Positions 1 to 9,361 are shown, numbered from the stretch's first letter. The stretch is 64,000 bases of DNA from Planctomycetota bacterium (GCA_003389215.1 QQVP01000071.1:62001-126000); one strand, 5' to 3'. Numbers and translations are program-made. The notes: generated by a model from the letters alone, not told the origin.

Positions 1-1643
1 CCGCCAAAGAGCATCACGAAGCGATCGATTCCCAGGGCGATGCCACCGTGGGGGGGCGCGCCGAATTTTAGGGCGTCCATCAGAAAGCCGAAACGCTCGG
101 CCGCTGTCGCCTCGTCGATGCCGAGGATGTCGAACACCTTCTGTTGGGTCTGGGGATCGTGAATTCGGATCGTGCCACCGCCCGCTTCCGAGCCGTTGAT
201 TACCAAATCATAGGCCTGAGCGCGGCACCTGGCCGGGTCGGTCTCGAGAAGTTCCAGGTCTTGTTTGCGCGGCGCCGTGAAGGGGTGATGCATTGCGGTC
301 CAGCCGCCGGTCTCCTCGTCGAACTCGAACATGGGAAACTCGATCACCCAGGAGAAGTTCATCGTCTTCGGATCGTAGAGTTTCAATTCCGCGCCGAGTC
401 GATTGCGTAGCCCATTGAGGGCCTTGCAGGTGACCGACCAGTCGTCGGCGATGAACAGCAGTAGATCGCCTGGTTCGGCCTGCATGCGATCGCGAATGGC
501 GGCCAGCAGCTCGTCCTCGAAATTCTTGGCGATCGGCGAGGCCAGCGTGCCGTCGTCTTCGACCTTGAACCAGGCGAGTCCCTTGGCCCCGAAATCCTGC
601 TGAACGTAGGTCGTCAACTCGTCGATGCCCTTGCGCGAATAGTTATCGCGAGCGCCCTTGGCGTTGATACCGCGGACGCGACCGCCGCCATCGGCCACAC
701 CACGAAAGACACGGAACTCGGTCTTGGCGGCCAGGTCCGTCAGGTCGATCAGCTCCATGCCAAAACGCAAGTCGGGGGCATCGTGGCCAAACCGTTCCAT
801 CGCCTCGTCATAGGTCATCCGCGGTAGCGGCAGGCGGACGTCCAATCCCAGCAGGTCTTTTGCGAGCCGCGCGACCAACAGATCGATCATGCCCATGACG
901 TCGTCCATTTCGACGAACGCCATCTCCATGTCGAGCTGGGTGAATTCCGGCTGGCGATCGGCCCGCAGGTCTTCGTCGCGAAAACAACGGGCGACCTGCA
1001 CGTAGCGGTCGTATCCCGCGATCATCAAAATCTGTTTGTACAGCTGCGGCGATTGGGGCAGGGCGAAGAACTTGCCGGGATGTACGCGACTCGGCACCAG
1101 ATAGTCGCGGGCTCCCTCGGGCGTGCTGCGCCCGAGCACCGGCGTTTCCACGTCGATGAACTGGTGCTCCTCGAAGTGATCGCGCATCCCTTTGACGATG
1201 GCGCTGCGGAGCAGCAACGCCTGCTGCATCTCCTCCCGACGCAGATCGATGAACCGGTACTTCAACCGCAGGTCTTCGCCGGGCAGTTCGACGGCACCGG
1301 GCTGAAACGGGGGATTGTCACATTCATTGAGAATCTGCAGCTCGCTGATGCGGACTTCGATCTCACCGGTCGCCAGTTTCGGGTTCACGGTGCCTTCGGG
1401 ACGCGGGGCGACCGTGCCGGTGACCGACAACACGAATTCGGAGCGGACTTGCCGTGCGAGTTGCTGAGCCTGCTCGCCACTCTCGGGGCTGGCCACGACC
1501 TGCGTGTAGCCGTAGCGATCGCGTAGATCGATGAAGAGCAGACCCTCGCCGTGATCGCGATAGGTATCGACCCAACCGCAGAGCGTGACCTGCTGGCCGA
1601 CGTTCTCCGCTCGCAATTCGCCGCAAGTGTGGCTTCGTAACAA
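1..1643 (-). CDS. aspS: Aspartyl-tRNA synthetase (3' end outside window)
   Basis: Class II synthetase that attaches aspartate to its tRNA in the cytoplasm. About 547 residues are visible; the family is usually near 590, so the last 40-50 residues lie beyond base 1. An N-terminal OB-fold anticodon-binding domain (CGWVDTYRDHG, about residue 20) is followed by the class II core with QSPQLYKQ and the motif 2 stretch RCFRDEDLRADRQPEF, a bacterial insertion domain, and motif 3 (GIALGIDRFVMLFGG) at the window edge. No ATG fits the N-terminus. I chose TTG at 1643 because it gives the family-typical start LRSHTCGELR and has AAGGAG seven bases upstream. miaA lies upstream on the same strand, 200 bases away. 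Confidence 0.95.
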   Translation of the reverse strand, partial: MLRSHTCGELRAENVGQQVTLCGWVDTYRDHGEGLLFIDLRDRYGYTQVVASPESGEQAQQLARQVRSEFVLSVTGTVAPRPEGTVNPKLATGEIEVRISELQILNECDNPPFQPGAVELPGEDLRLKYRFIDLRREEMQQALLLRSAIVKGMRDHFEEHQFIDVETPVLGRSTPEGARDYLVPSRVHPGKFFALPQSPQLYKQILMIAGYDRYVQVARCFRDEDLRADRQPEFTQLDMEMAFVEMDDVMGMIDLLVARLAKDLLGLDVRLPLPRMTYDEAMERFGHDAPDLRFGMELIDLTDLAAKTEFRVFRGVADGGGRVRGINAKGARDNYSRKGIDELTTYVQQDFGAKGLAWFKVEDDGTLASPIAKNFEDELLAAIRDRMQAEPGDLLLFIADDWSVTCKALNGLRNRLGAELKLYDPKTMNFSWVIEFPMFEFDEETGGWTAMHHPFTAPRKQDLELLETDPARCRAQAYDLVINGSEAGGGTIRIHDPQTQQKVFDILGIDEATAAERFGFLMDALKFGAPPHGGIALGIDRFVMLFG

Positions 1644-1650
1644 CAGTTCG

Positions 1651-1656
1651 CTCCTT
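1651..1656 (-). promoter_or_regulatory. Shine-Dalgarno site of aspS
   Basis: The minus strand reads AAGGAG, then seven bases, then TTG. It decides the non-ATG start of aspS. Confidence 0.7.
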
Positions 1657-1845
1657 AGCGGTCGCGGTTCGATTGGGGATTCTTCGATTGGGATTTCGCA
1701 GCTGCGGCCCGGCCGACGTCGATGTCAGCTCGACCAGGTTGGCCCGCGGCAGTGGCTTCCTGCGAAGGCTCGCCGGCTCGGTGCAAACGGGGCATTTTAG
1801 ACGGAACCGGGCGAACTTCAAAGCCGGCCGCCAGGCTTCGCATCG

Positions 1846-2826
1846 TCACTCGGCCGCAATTCGAGCCGCCAATTCCGCCACGTTTGTCTGATCGGACATG
1901 CCGATCCAGCGGCACTCCGAGAGACCGCGAAACCAGATCAGCTGTCGACGCGCGAATTGCCGCGTGCGGGCTTTGGTCAACTCGATCGTTTGCGGCAGAT
2001 CTACGGGTGGCGAAAGGTCGGCCGTTGCCGACCGGCGCGAATGCGGGGCCCGCGCTCCGTCGAGATACTGAATCACCTCGCGATAGCCGACGGCCTGAGC
2101 GGCGGTTGTGCCGAGCCGGCCATAGTCGGCGAGCAGCCCGCGAACTTCCTCGACGAGCCCCTCCACGAACATCGTCTCGACGCGGGCGTTGATCCGCTGG
2201 TGAAGCACATCGCGCGGCCAGTCGAGGACGAACACGCGACAGTCTTTCGCGGCGCGGCCCTGGGCAAAGTGCTGCTGGTAATCGCTCATCGGCTGGCCCG
2301 TCTTCGCGAAGACCTCCAGCGCCCGAACGATGCGCCGGGTGTCGTGCGGATGCACGCGTCGCGCGGCCTCGGGGTCGACTTCGGCGAGGCGCGCGTGAAG
2401 TTCGGCGCTTCCCTGTTGCTCCGCCTCCGATTCCAACTGGGCGCGAAGTTCGGGGTCGCCTGGGGGGCCATCGGCCAGGCCCCGCAGCAGGGCCTTCAGG
2501 TAGAGTGGAGTGCCGCCAACGAAGAGGGCTTCGCGACCGCGGCTGCGGATGTCGTCGACGGCGCGGTGCGCGTGTTCGAGGTACTGCGAGATGCTGAAGT
2601 CCTCGGTCGGCTCGACCAGATCGATCAGGTGATGCGCGACGCGGGCTCGAGTCGCGGTGTCGGGCTTCGCCGTGCCGATTTCCATGCGGCGGTAGACGGC
2701 CATCGAATCGAGCGAGAGGATCTCCGCGCCCAGCCGTTCGGCCAGTTCGAGACTCAACGCGGTCTTGCCGGACGCGGTCGGTCCGGTCAGGAACCAGCAG
2801 TCGTCAACGGGTGCGAAGGTGTCCAT
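1846..2826 (-). CDS. miaA: tRNA dimethylallyltransferase
   Basis: Transfers a dimethylallyl group to A37 of tRNAs reading codons that start with U. The 326-residue product has the P-loop GPTASGKT at residues 15-22, the DSMAVYRRMEIGTAKP segment (DSxQxYR motif with M in place of Q), GGTPLYLKALLRGL for substrate binding, and the late QAVGYREVIQYL motif. Length and order match bacterial MiaA. It is transcribed toward aspS, and both act on tRNA. The 200 bases between them hold no recognisable gene. Confidence 0.95.
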   Translation of the reverse strand: MDTFAPVDDCWFLTGPTASGKTALSLELAERLGAEILSLDSMAVYRRMEIGTAKPDTATRARVAHHLIDLVEPTEDFSISQYLEHAHRAVDDIRSRGREALFVGGTPLYLKALLRGLADGPPGDPELRAQLESEAEQQGSAELHARLAEVDPEAARRVHPHDTRRIVRALEVFAKTGQPMSDYQQHFAQGRAAKDCRVFVLDWPRDVLHQRINARVETMFVEGLVEEVRGLLADYGRLGTTAAQAVGYREVIQYLDGARAPHSRRSATADLSPPVDLPQTIELTKARTRQFARRQLIWFRGLSECRWIGMSDQTNVAELAARIAAE

Positions 2827-3071
2827 AGACGGCGGGCCGCTTTCCTGTGGCGGACAAGGTTGTTGAGCTTACGCACCTCGCTCCCAGCGAGGTCAGGGCT
2901 TCTAGCAACGTCAGGCTACCATAGCCGGTCTACGGAGGCCCGCCGAGGACGGCTATACTGAAGATAGGTAAGGTCACGGCGTTCGCTGACGCGATATCCG
3001 CGCCACGCGGCGAGTCTCCCCAGGACCAGTCGAACCCAAATGGTGGCGGCTCAATTGCCGCCCGACGCCCG

Positions 3072-4007
3072 ATGGCAATTGTCGGTGAAAACGCGATCGA
3101 AGAGCAGGGCCGGACCGATGTCGAGCGGGCGCCGGCCGCGGACGATCGCGCCGACACGTATCGCATCGCCCTGGCCCAAACGGCGCCGGCACTCGGCGTC
3201 GTCGACGCGAATCATCACGATCACTTGGAGAAGATCGCGGCCGCACGTGCCGCGCGGGCCGATCTTGTCGTCTTTCCCGAGCTGTCGCTGACCGGGTACT
3301 TCCTGCGCGACATGGTGCCCGACGTGGCGATGGCTGCCGATGCGCCGCAGCTGGGCGAGTTGGCCTCGGCCGCCAAAGGAGCGGCGGTGGTCGCCGGTTT
3401 TGTGGAAGAGTCGCCGCGACATCGCTTCTACAATTCCGCCTGCTACCTCGAGAACGGCGTCATCGCTCATGTCCACCGCAAGGTCTACTTGCCCACGTAC
3501 GGGCTCTTCGACGAGAGCCGCTACTTCGCCGCCGGCGAGCGGATCGAGGCGTTCGATACCACTCGCTTCGGACGCGTCGGACTGTTGGTTTGCGAAGATT
3601 TTTGGCATCTCTCGGCCGCCGCGATCATGCAAGCAGAGCAGGTCGACCTGCTGATCTGCGTGGCGAACTCGCCCGCGCGGGGTGTCTCGGGCGATCAGAT
3701 CGACACGGCCGCGACCTATAAGCGTCTCTGTCGCACCTACGCGGAGTTGATCGGCTGTGTGGTGGTGATGGTCAACCGGGTCGGCTACGAAGATGGACTC
3801 TGCTTTTGGGGTGGAAGTCTGGTCGTCGGCTCCGACGGCGAGATTCACGGCGAGGCGCCGCTGCTGGACGAGTCGCTGACGATCGTCGAGTTCAACGCCG
3901 CTGATCTGCGGCGGCAGCGACTCACCACTCCGCTCGGTCGTGACGAGCAACTGCTGCTCACGATCGAGGAGCTCAACCGCATCAAGCGCGACCGCTATCG
4001 AGACTAG
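3072..4007 (+). CDS. Nitrilase-type glutaminase subunit of NAD synthetase
   Basis: Carbon-nitrogen hydrolase that would release ammonia from glutamine for the NadE encoded directly downstream. The 311-residue product has the complete nitrilase triad: Glu70 in VVFPELSLTGY, Lys137 in HRKVYLPTYG and Cys174 in VCEDFWH. The motifs are those of the glutaminase domain of glutamine-dependent NAD synthetases, which in many bacteria is fused to NadE. Here the gene ends in TAG and NadE starts four bases later in the same reading frame, so the enzyme is split by one stop codon. The first 28 residues before DTYRIALAQ are not typical, so the true start may lie further in. A symbol is withheld because the usual name covers the fused enzyme. 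Confidence 0.85.
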   Translation: MAIVGENAIEEQGRTDVERAPAADDRADTYRIALAQTAPALGVVDANHHDHLEKIAAARAARADLVVFPELSLTGYFLRDMVPDVAMAADAPQLGELASAAKGAAVVAGFVEESPRHRFYNSACYLENGVIAHVHRKVYLPTYGLFDESRYFAAGERIEAFDTTRFGRVGLLVCEDFWHLSAAAIMQAEQVDLLICVANSPARGVSGDQIDTAATYKRLCRTYAELIGCVVVMVNRVGYEDGLCFWGGSLVVGSDGEIHGEAPLLDESLTIVEFNAADLRRQRLTTPLGRDEQLLLTIEELNRIKRDRYRD

Positions 4008-4010
4008 ATC

Positions 4011-4850
4011 ATGGCCACGCACATCGACAACGATCCGCTGGCGATCAATTGTCCGCTCGTCGAGAAGATCCTGTGCGGCTTCATTCGCACCGAGATCACG
4101 CGGGCGGGGTTTTCGCGCGCCGTCGTCGGGCTTTCGGGCGGGGTCGACTCGACGACGGTCGTCTACCTGGCGGCCAAAGCCCTCGGGCCGGAGAACGTCC
4201 TGGCCGTCACGATGCCTTACAAGACGTCGAGCGAGGAGACCCGTCGCGATAGCGCCGAAGTGATCGAGCGGCTCGGCGTCGCAACGGTCGACGTGCCGAT
4301 TACCGATCAGGTCGACGCCTATTTCGCCCAGTTTCCCGATGCCTCGCGACTGCGCCGGGCGAATAAGTGTGCCCGCGAACGGATGACCGTGCTCTACGAC
4401 CAGAGCGCGGCGTTCGAGGCCCTGGTGCTGGGTACGAGCAACAAGAGCGAACTGTTGCTCGGGTACGGAACCCAGTTTGGCGACATGGCGTCGGCCATCA
4501 ATCCCATCGGCGATGTCTACAAGACTCAGCTGGCGTCGCTGGCAGGCCACCTCGGCGTGCCGGATTCGATTCTGCAGAAGCCGCCGACCGGGGACCTTTG
4601 GATTGGCCAAACCGACGAGGAAGAGCTGGGCTTCTCCTACGCCGAGGTCGATCGCCTGCTCATGTTGCTGGTCGACGAAAGATGGCGGACCAGCGAAGTC
4701 GTCGAGGCCGGTTTCGACGCAGAATTCGTGGAACGAGTGGCCGAATTGGTCCGACGTAATCATTACAAGCGACGCATGCCGATCATCGCCAAGTTGTCGC
4801 ACCGCACCGTCGACCGCGACTTCCGCTATGCCCGCGATTGGGGTACCTAG
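4011..4850 (+). CDS. nadE: NAD+ synthetase (synthetase domain only)
   Basis: Converts nicotinic acid adenine dinucleotide to NAD+ using ATP and ammonia. The 279-residue product begins at the synthetase domain. The ATP-pyrophosphatase loop LSGGVDSTT is at residues 41-49; the later motifs GTSNKSELLLGYGTQFGD, KTQLASLAGHLGV and RRMPIIAKLSHRTVD are all present. It has no glutaminase domain of its own; that is the preceding gene, three bases away and in frame. The stop and start are separated only by ATC, so coupled translation is very likely. Whether any readthrough product of about 590 residues forms cannot be told from sequence. Confidence 0.93.
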   Translation: MATHIDNDPLAINCPLVEKILCGFIRTEITRAGFSRAVVGLSGGVDSTTVVYLAAKALGPENVLAVTMPYKTSSEETRRDSAEVIERLGVATVDVPITDQVDAYFAQFPDASRLRRANKCARERMTVLYDQSAAFEALVLGTSNKSELLLGYGTQFGDMASAINPIGDVYKTQLASLAGHLGVPDSILQKPPTGDLWIGQTDEEELGFSYAEVDRLLMLLVDERWRTSEVVEAGFDAEFVERVAELVRRNHYKRRMPIIAKLSHRTVDRDFRYARDWGT

Positions 4851-4917
4851 TCGACTGGGTCGCCCAATTGGTCGGGTTACCTCGTCGCCCGGGAACTTGC
4901 CGCCGCCCTTGCTGCCA

Positions 4918-5679
4918 ATGCTCTATACGTGGTTCAAACGCCGTCGCCGCCGCCGTCTGCTCAACGAGGCGTTTCCCGACGAGTGGATGCTCTATCTCGA
5001 CAAGGCGGTTCGCTTCTATCCACAGCTGACGCCGGAAGATCAACGCAGGCTCCGCGACGACCTGCGGGTCTTCATCGCCGAGAAGCACTGGGTCGGCTGC
5101 AACGGGCTCGAAGTGAACGACGAGATGCGGGTGGTGATCGCCGCCTATGCCTGTCTGTTGATTCTGCGCAAGTCGATCGATGTCTATAGCCGGCTCGACA
5201 CGATCTTGGTTTACCCCGATTCGTATCTGGCCCTCGAGTCGGCCTTTCCGCGCTCGGAACCGGTGCCGATCGGTTGGCGGCACGGCGAGTCGTGGTCGCA
5301 CGGCTCGATCGTGTTGAGCTGGAACACGACGGTCGACAACATTCGCGACGACGAGGGCGAGAACCTGGTGCTGCACGAGTTTGCCCATCAGCTGGACATG
5401 TCCGACCGCTTTGCCGACGGGGTGCCGCGGCTCGGTTCGCGCCAGCAGTATCACACCTGGAAAGAGATCATGGCGGCCGAGTACGAGCAGCTCTACGACG
5501 ACGCCCGCAGCGGGCGTCCCACACTGCTCGATCAGTACGGACTGAGCGACGAAGCCGAGTTCTTTGCCGTCGCGACCGAGTGTTTCTTTCTCCGCGGCGA
5601 GGAGATGGAGGAGCGTCATCCGCGGCTTTATGAGATCCTCACCGAGTTCTACGAGCTCGATACGGCCAAGATGTTCTGA
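4918..5679 (+). CDS. MtfA-like zinc peptidase (M90)
   Basis: The 253-residue product matches the M90 family of MtfA, a cytoplasmic zinc peptidase that in E. coli interacts with the Mlc repressor. The HExxH site is HEFAH at residues 153-157, with a downstream glutamate in AEFFAVATECFF (about residue 214) as the expected third ligand. The start ATG at 4918 opens with a very basic stretch (WFKRRRRRRLL) usual for these proteins. The same frame is open far upstream, but that part overlaps nadE and is not protein-like. The gene lies 67 bases after nadE on the same strand. Confidence 0.85.
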   Translation: MLYTWFKRRRRRRLLNEAFPDEWMLYLDKAVRFYPQLTPEDQRRLRDDLRVFIAEKHWVGCNGLEVNDEMRVVIAAYACLLILRKSIDVYSRLDTILVYPDSYLALESAFPRSEPVPIGWRHGESWSHGSIVLSWNTTVDNIRDDEGENLVLHEFAHQLDMSDRFADGVPRLGSRQQYHTWKEIMAAEYEQLYDDARSGRPTLLDQYGLSDEAEFFAVATECFFLRGEEMEERHPRLYEILTEFYELDTAKMF

Positions 5680-5727
5680 CGCCGGCCGCGCGAGCGAGAT
5701 CGGCTGACGCAGCCGTTCGGCTCCGCC

Positions 5728-7062
5728 TCATTCTTCCACGCCGTCGATCGCCTCGTGAACCAGGCGGCCCAATTGCTCGACAGCACGCAAGTCGCCAACC
5801 AGTTCGGGGTGGACGAAGATCCGCACGCGTTTGACGTAGTCGTCGAATTGCCGCTCAGCCAATGCTCGCACCACCGGCGAGACATCACCAAGGCGTCGAT
5901 AGGTGTCGGTCCGGATGTCGTGGATCTCGACGTTGAACTCGACCTCGCGCGATTGCGGCGGCGCGTCGAAGAGAACTTCGTGGGGCGGAATACGACGGCC
6001 CAGGTGCGTGCTGGCCACGTCGGCGAACTTCTCCGCACAGGCGACGAGATAAGGGTACGGCTTGCGGGCCAGGCGGGTGTAGATGTCTTGATCGTGAAAG
6101 ATGCTGTACTGGGCCAGCCGCTTGTAGAGTCGTCGCCGGGGGCCGAACAAGCCAAGCAGCAATTCGCCCGAGCCGGTTTCGCCTGCGGTGGCGAGCAGCT
6201 CGGTGATCATGGCGCTCTCGGTCATGCGGAAGAGCGGGTCGAGATCGAGCGAACCGCACAGCTGATAGAAGGCCCGTTGCAGCATCGCCGTGGCGCTGCG
6301 GACGCTGTGGTGCCAGTAGACTTCGCTGAACATCACGTAGCGGGCGAAGACCATCATCTCGGCGGCGGTCTTGCCCTTTTGGCTGATCGCCAGCCCGTCG
6401 CCCGCCTCGTTCAGGCAGAGGCTTCCAATCAGACGGTTCTGGTCGAAGTTGTTTCCGTAGGGAACGCCGGCGTGAAGACTATCGCGGCGCAGATAGTCCA
6501 TCTTGTCGATGTCCACCGGACCCGAGAGCATCGTGCTCAAGATCCGCCGCACTCGCTCGCGCGGCTTTTCCGAAAGGAGCATCACGACGTCTCGCGGATT
6601 GATGCCCCAGTCGTCGCGGATCACGTCGCCAATCTCACTCTCGAGCAAGAAGCTATTGGCAAACAGTTCGTGCCGCGGCACGCTTGGCAGCTGGATGTCC
6701 TCAATGGCGTGGCAAAACGGCCAATGCCCCAAGTCGTGCAGCAGGGCCGCCACCAAGAGGAGCTCGCCATCCTCGCTGCGCACGACTTCGGTAAAGCGTG
6801 AGTCGCTGGCCAACCGCCGCAGGTAACAAAGCGCGAGACGATAGACTCCGAGCGAATGTTCGAAGCGGGTGTGGTTGGCGGCCGGATAGACCAGCGACAC
6901 CAGGCCCAGTTGGCTGATCTCGGCGAGCCGGCGGAACTCGCGGGTGTCGACCAGGGCCCGCACGCGCCGCGTCATCGGTACGTCGATCTCGGGCGGGATG
7001 CGGATCGCCCCCACGTTGGCATCCAGTCCGGCGACTTCTGGAATCTCATGCAGGTGGGACAT
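5728..7062 (-). CDS. HD-superfamily phosphohydrolase (dGTPase-like)
   Basis: A 444-residue metal-dependent phosphohydrolase of the HD superfamily, close to the YdhJ/COG1078 group related to dGTP triphosphohydrolases. Signature residues are HTRFEHSLG (His64, His69), LLHDLGHWPF (His109-Asp110) and DIDKMDYLRRD (about 185-195). The start ATG at 7062 was preferred over upstream in-frame ATGs because AAGGAAGG precedes it directly and the upstream residues are not conserved-looking. The substrate is unknown; nucleotides are likely from the family. It converges with the MtfA gene, with 48 bases between stops. Confidence 0.85.
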   Translation of the reverse strand: MSHLHEIPEVAGLDANVGAIRIPPEIDVPMTRRVRALVDTREFRRLAEISQLGLVSLVYPAANHTRFEHSLGVYRLALCYLRRLASDSRFTEVVRSEDGELLLVAALLHDLGHWPFCHAIEDIQLPSVPRHELFANSFLLESEIGDVIRDDWGINPRDVVMLLSEKPRERVRRILSTMLSGPVDIDKMDYLRRDSLHAGVPYGNNFDQNRLIGSLCLNEAGDGLAISQKGKTAAEMMVFARYVMFSEVYWHHSVRSATAMLQRAFYQLCGSLDLDPLFRMTESAMITELLATAGETGSGELLLGLFGPRRRLYKRLAQYSIFHDQDIYTRLARKPYPYLVACAEKFADVASTHLGRRIPPHEVLFDAPPQSREVEFNVEIHDIRTDTYRRLGDVSPVVRALAERQFDDYVKRVRIFVHPELVGDLRAVEQLGRLVHEAIDGVEE

Positions 7063-7101
7063 GGTCCTTCCTTGAGGCTCGCTTCGCCGCGGGCCGTCCT
7101 G

Positions 7102-7141
7102 GCTGGCCGGGCTCATGCCGCGCTGGCCGGGCTCATGCCGC
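7102..7141 (+). repeat. Perfect 20-bp tandem duplication
   Basis: Two adjacent identical 20-base units (7102-7121 and 7122-7141) read gctggccgggctcatgccgc. The second copy includes the stop codon of the gene ending at 7133. It looks like a simple slippage duplication. Confidence 0.8.
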
Positions 7142-7807
7142 GAGCAAGGGAACACCCATCGCCACGGCCAACAGACCGGTGATCATGACATAGAACGCGT
7201 AGTGAAAGAAGGCCGAGGTCAGGTCGAGGTCGAAACAGCAGAATGACGCGGTCATGCCGATGGCCGCGAAGATCGGGCCGAGATAGAACCACTGGTAGAG
7301 TTCGTTCGTGAATTCCGGCGGGATCAGCGAGAAGATTGCCCAAGTGACGGCGTAGACGGCGGCACAGACGCCGACCCGTATCGTCAGCGATTGCCCTTCG
7401 TACGCCTCGAGTTCGTCGTTGCGGAGGAAGTAGTAACCGCCCAGGACGAGCGGTGGGGCCAACGCCACCGCCCCCAGGGCGCCGAAGATGTACCGCAGCG
7501 CCGACGAATCGAGAAATCGCAATCCCAAGGCGAACAGCAAGACACCCAGCGCGACTCCGCTGATGAGCAGGATCTTCGAGAGCGGATAGGAATGATCTTC
7601 GCGCGAGACCGGCTTGAGCACCAACTCGCCGGTGACGCTCCGCGCGCCCGCCTCGGAATGCTCGGGCGCGTGGATCTCGACCTTCTCGTCCGCGCCCGGA
7701 ATCGTGATGATTTCTTTGCAGTTGGGGCAGGGGCCCTTCTTCCCGGCGAACTTCTCGCTGACCTTGAACCGCTTGTGACAACTGCGGCAGACGACGAGGA
7801 TAGCCAT
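7133..7807 (-). CDS. Zinc-ribbon membrane protein, unknown function
   Basis: A 224-residue protein with an N-terminal zinc ribbon (CRSCHKRF, then CPNCKEIITIPGAD) typical of planctomycete zinc-ribbon proteins, followed by a short polar linker and about five hydrophobic segments (around residues 72-92, 98-118, 140-160, 170-185 and 195-220). It is therefore probably an inner-membrane protein with a small cytoplasmic metal-binding head. Start ATG 7807 places the ribbon at the N-terminus; the open frame continues upstream, but those residues look random. No catalytic motif is visible. The HD gene follows on the same strand 70 bases downstream. Confidence 0.75.
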   Translation of the reverse strand: MAILVVCRSCHKRFKVSEKFAGKKGPCPNCKEIITIPGADEKVEIHAPEHSEAGARSVTGELVLKPVSREDHSYPLSKILLISGVALGVLLFALGLRFLDSSALRYIFGALGAVALAPPLVLGGYYFLRNDELEAYEGQSLTIRVGVCAAVYAVTWAIFSLIPPEFTNELYQWFYLGPIFAAIGMTASFCCFDLDLTSAFFHYAFYVMITGLLAVAMGVPLLAA

Positions 7808-8078
7808 CGGAAGCGAACGCCGTGAACGGCGCGAAACGGGGTAGAGGTCGGAACAAATCGGTGCCATCGTCCCGCAAAGCCTCGGCGAAGTCAAGCAGAG
7901 CGAAGGGATCACACTGCGCGTCGAAGCTCCTCGCCGGCAGTCGGCAACGTCCCGTTTTCGTCCGCGTCATTGTCGACTTCCGAGGGGTCGATTACGATGA
8001 ACCGGTGGGCTCCGCAGACGACGAGGAATCGAGCGCAAACGCCCTGAGCGGTCCGGCGATTCTTCGCCACTACCTACC

Positions 8079-8798
8079 ATGGTCATCAAACTACGCTGTC
8101 CCGAAGGTCATCCGGTCACCTGTCCCGACGAGAAGGTCGGGCAGACCGGTCGCTGTCCGAAGTGCGGTTCGAAGTTTCGCGTGCCCGATCCGCGCCCTGC
8201 GGCAGAGGCGTCGAACGGAGGGAACGGGGCGAGCGCGGACTTGATCGTCTTTCTCTGTCCCAACGGACACAAGCTGAACGGTCCTTCGACGCTGCAGGGC
8301 AAGCCCGGACAGTGCCCGCACTGCAACGCGCGATTCGTGATCCCTGACTTCGACGACCTCGATGAGGACGAGGAGCTGGACACCGAAGACGCGATGCCCG
8401 AGCTGTGGGCCGACGATGCGGAAGAGGATGAGGAAATCGAAGAGATCGACGCGATCGAGCCGCTTCCCGAAGACGCCAGCGGGGTGAGTCGTGGCGACTG
8501 GTCGCGCGTTTCTCCCCCGCCGGCCGCCGAACGTGCCGCCAGCGCCCCGGCAGCGCTCTCCGTGCTGTTCGATCGCTTCTGGGGTTACAAGCGGCGCGGC
8601 GCGACCCTGCATCTGCATTTGAGCAATGGTGAGGTGGTCGAGCCGGAGAACTACGCCCGGGAAATGTCGAACGGTGAGTATGCGGTCTTCACCACGGTCG
8701 ACGATTCCGGTAAGCGCTCGATGACGACGATTGCCTGGACTGCCATTGTCCGCATCGCCGTCGACGACATCGGCGACGTGCCCGACTTTTTCCGGTAG
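8079..8798 (+). CDS. Double zinc-ribbon acidic protein, unknown function
   Basis: A 239-residue soluble protein with two treble-clef-like ribbons: CPEGHPVTCP with CPKCGSKF (residues 6-35) and CPNGHKL with CPHCNARF (about 60-87). A strongly acidic linker follows (about residues 90-130, many Asp/Glu), then a C-terminal folded domain that starts near LSVLFDRFWGYKRR and ends with DVPDFFR. Ribbon plus acidic linker is common in planctomycetes, but no function is established. It is divergent from the zinc-ribbon membrane protein, with 271 bases between the two starts. Confidence 0.75.
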   Translation: MVIKLRCPEGHPVTCPDEKVGQTGRCPKCGSKFRVPDPRPAAEASNGGNGASADLIVFLCPNGHKLNGPSTLQGKPGQCPHCNARFVIPDFDDLDEDEELDTEDAMPELWADDAEEDEEIEEIDAIEPLPEDASGVSRGDWSRVSPPPAAERAASAPAALSVLFDRFWGYKRRGATLHLHLSNGEVVEPENYAREMSNGEYAVFTTVDDSGKRSMTTIAWTAIVRIAVDDIGDVPDFFR

Positions 8799-8869
8799 TG
8801 GCGAGAAACGGCCGAACGTGGCGAGCAACGGCGTCCGGCCATACGCCGACCACCAGACGACGAGTCGGG

Positions 8870-9361
8870 CTACTCTTCTTCCACCAGGTCGTGCTCGGTG
8901 AGCATGGTGAAGCCCTTCGACGCCAGCGTCTCTTGGGCCATCTCGATGTTGTCGACCATCAGCGCGACGGCGGGGCGATCGTGCGGCCGATCGAGAATCG
9001 GATAGGCCTGAATGATGTTCACCTCGGCCTGCAGCAGGGCCGTACAGACCCGCAGCAGCGGCTGGGAATCTTCGGGCAACTCGACGCCGATCAGATCGCT
9101 CTCGATCAGGGCCAGCCCGGCCCGCTCGAGTATCTCGCGACCCTGTTCGGGATGGCTGAGCAAGAAGCGAGCGAACGCGCACTCGGAGGAATCGCTAATC
9201 GAAAGGGCGCAGATGCGGACCTGACTTCCTTCGAAGCGTCGCACCACTTCAAGCAGCTGCCCGACGCGATTCTCCAGGAACACCGTAAACTGGCGAATCG
9301 CAGGGTAGTCGCGCCCTCGCATCGTCGAGAAACCGGTGCCGGCACTCTCGCCTGTGCTCAT
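8870..9361 (-). CDS. ACT-domain regulatory protein
   Basis: A 163-residue protein made essentially of two ACT-type modules, recognisable from IRQFTVFLENRVGQLLEVVR at residues 22-41 and a second repeat containing SQPLLRVCTALLQAEVNIIQ. ACT domains bind amino acids and regulate metabolic enzymes; no catalytic domain is attached, so this is probably a free-standing sensor or regulatory subunit. No amino-acid biosynthesis gene is adjacent, so its ligand cannot be inferred. A promoter-like pair of hexamers lies about 110 bases upstream. Confidence 0.8.
   Translation of the reverse strand: MSTGESAGTGFSTMRGRDYPAIRQFTVFLENRVGQLLEVVRRFEGSQVRICALSISDSSECAFARFLLSHPEQGREILERAGLALIESDLIGVELPEDSQPLLRVCTALLQAEVNIIQAYPILDRPHDRPAVALMVDNIEMAQETLASKGFTMLTEHDLVEEE

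Noticed and set aside
4005-4007. UAG as pyrrolysine codon
   Set aside because: No sign of pylT or pylS in the window, and NadE has its own ATG; a normal stop is the simpler reading.
3051-4802. 583-codon open frame on the minus strand
   Set aside because: Lies exactly opposite the glutaminase and nadE genes; its composition is that of a GC-rich antisense shadow, with no domain.
7102-7141. Tandem 20-base repeat as a regulatory site
   Set aside because: Perfect simple duplication at a gene end, without palindrome or spacing typical of operators.
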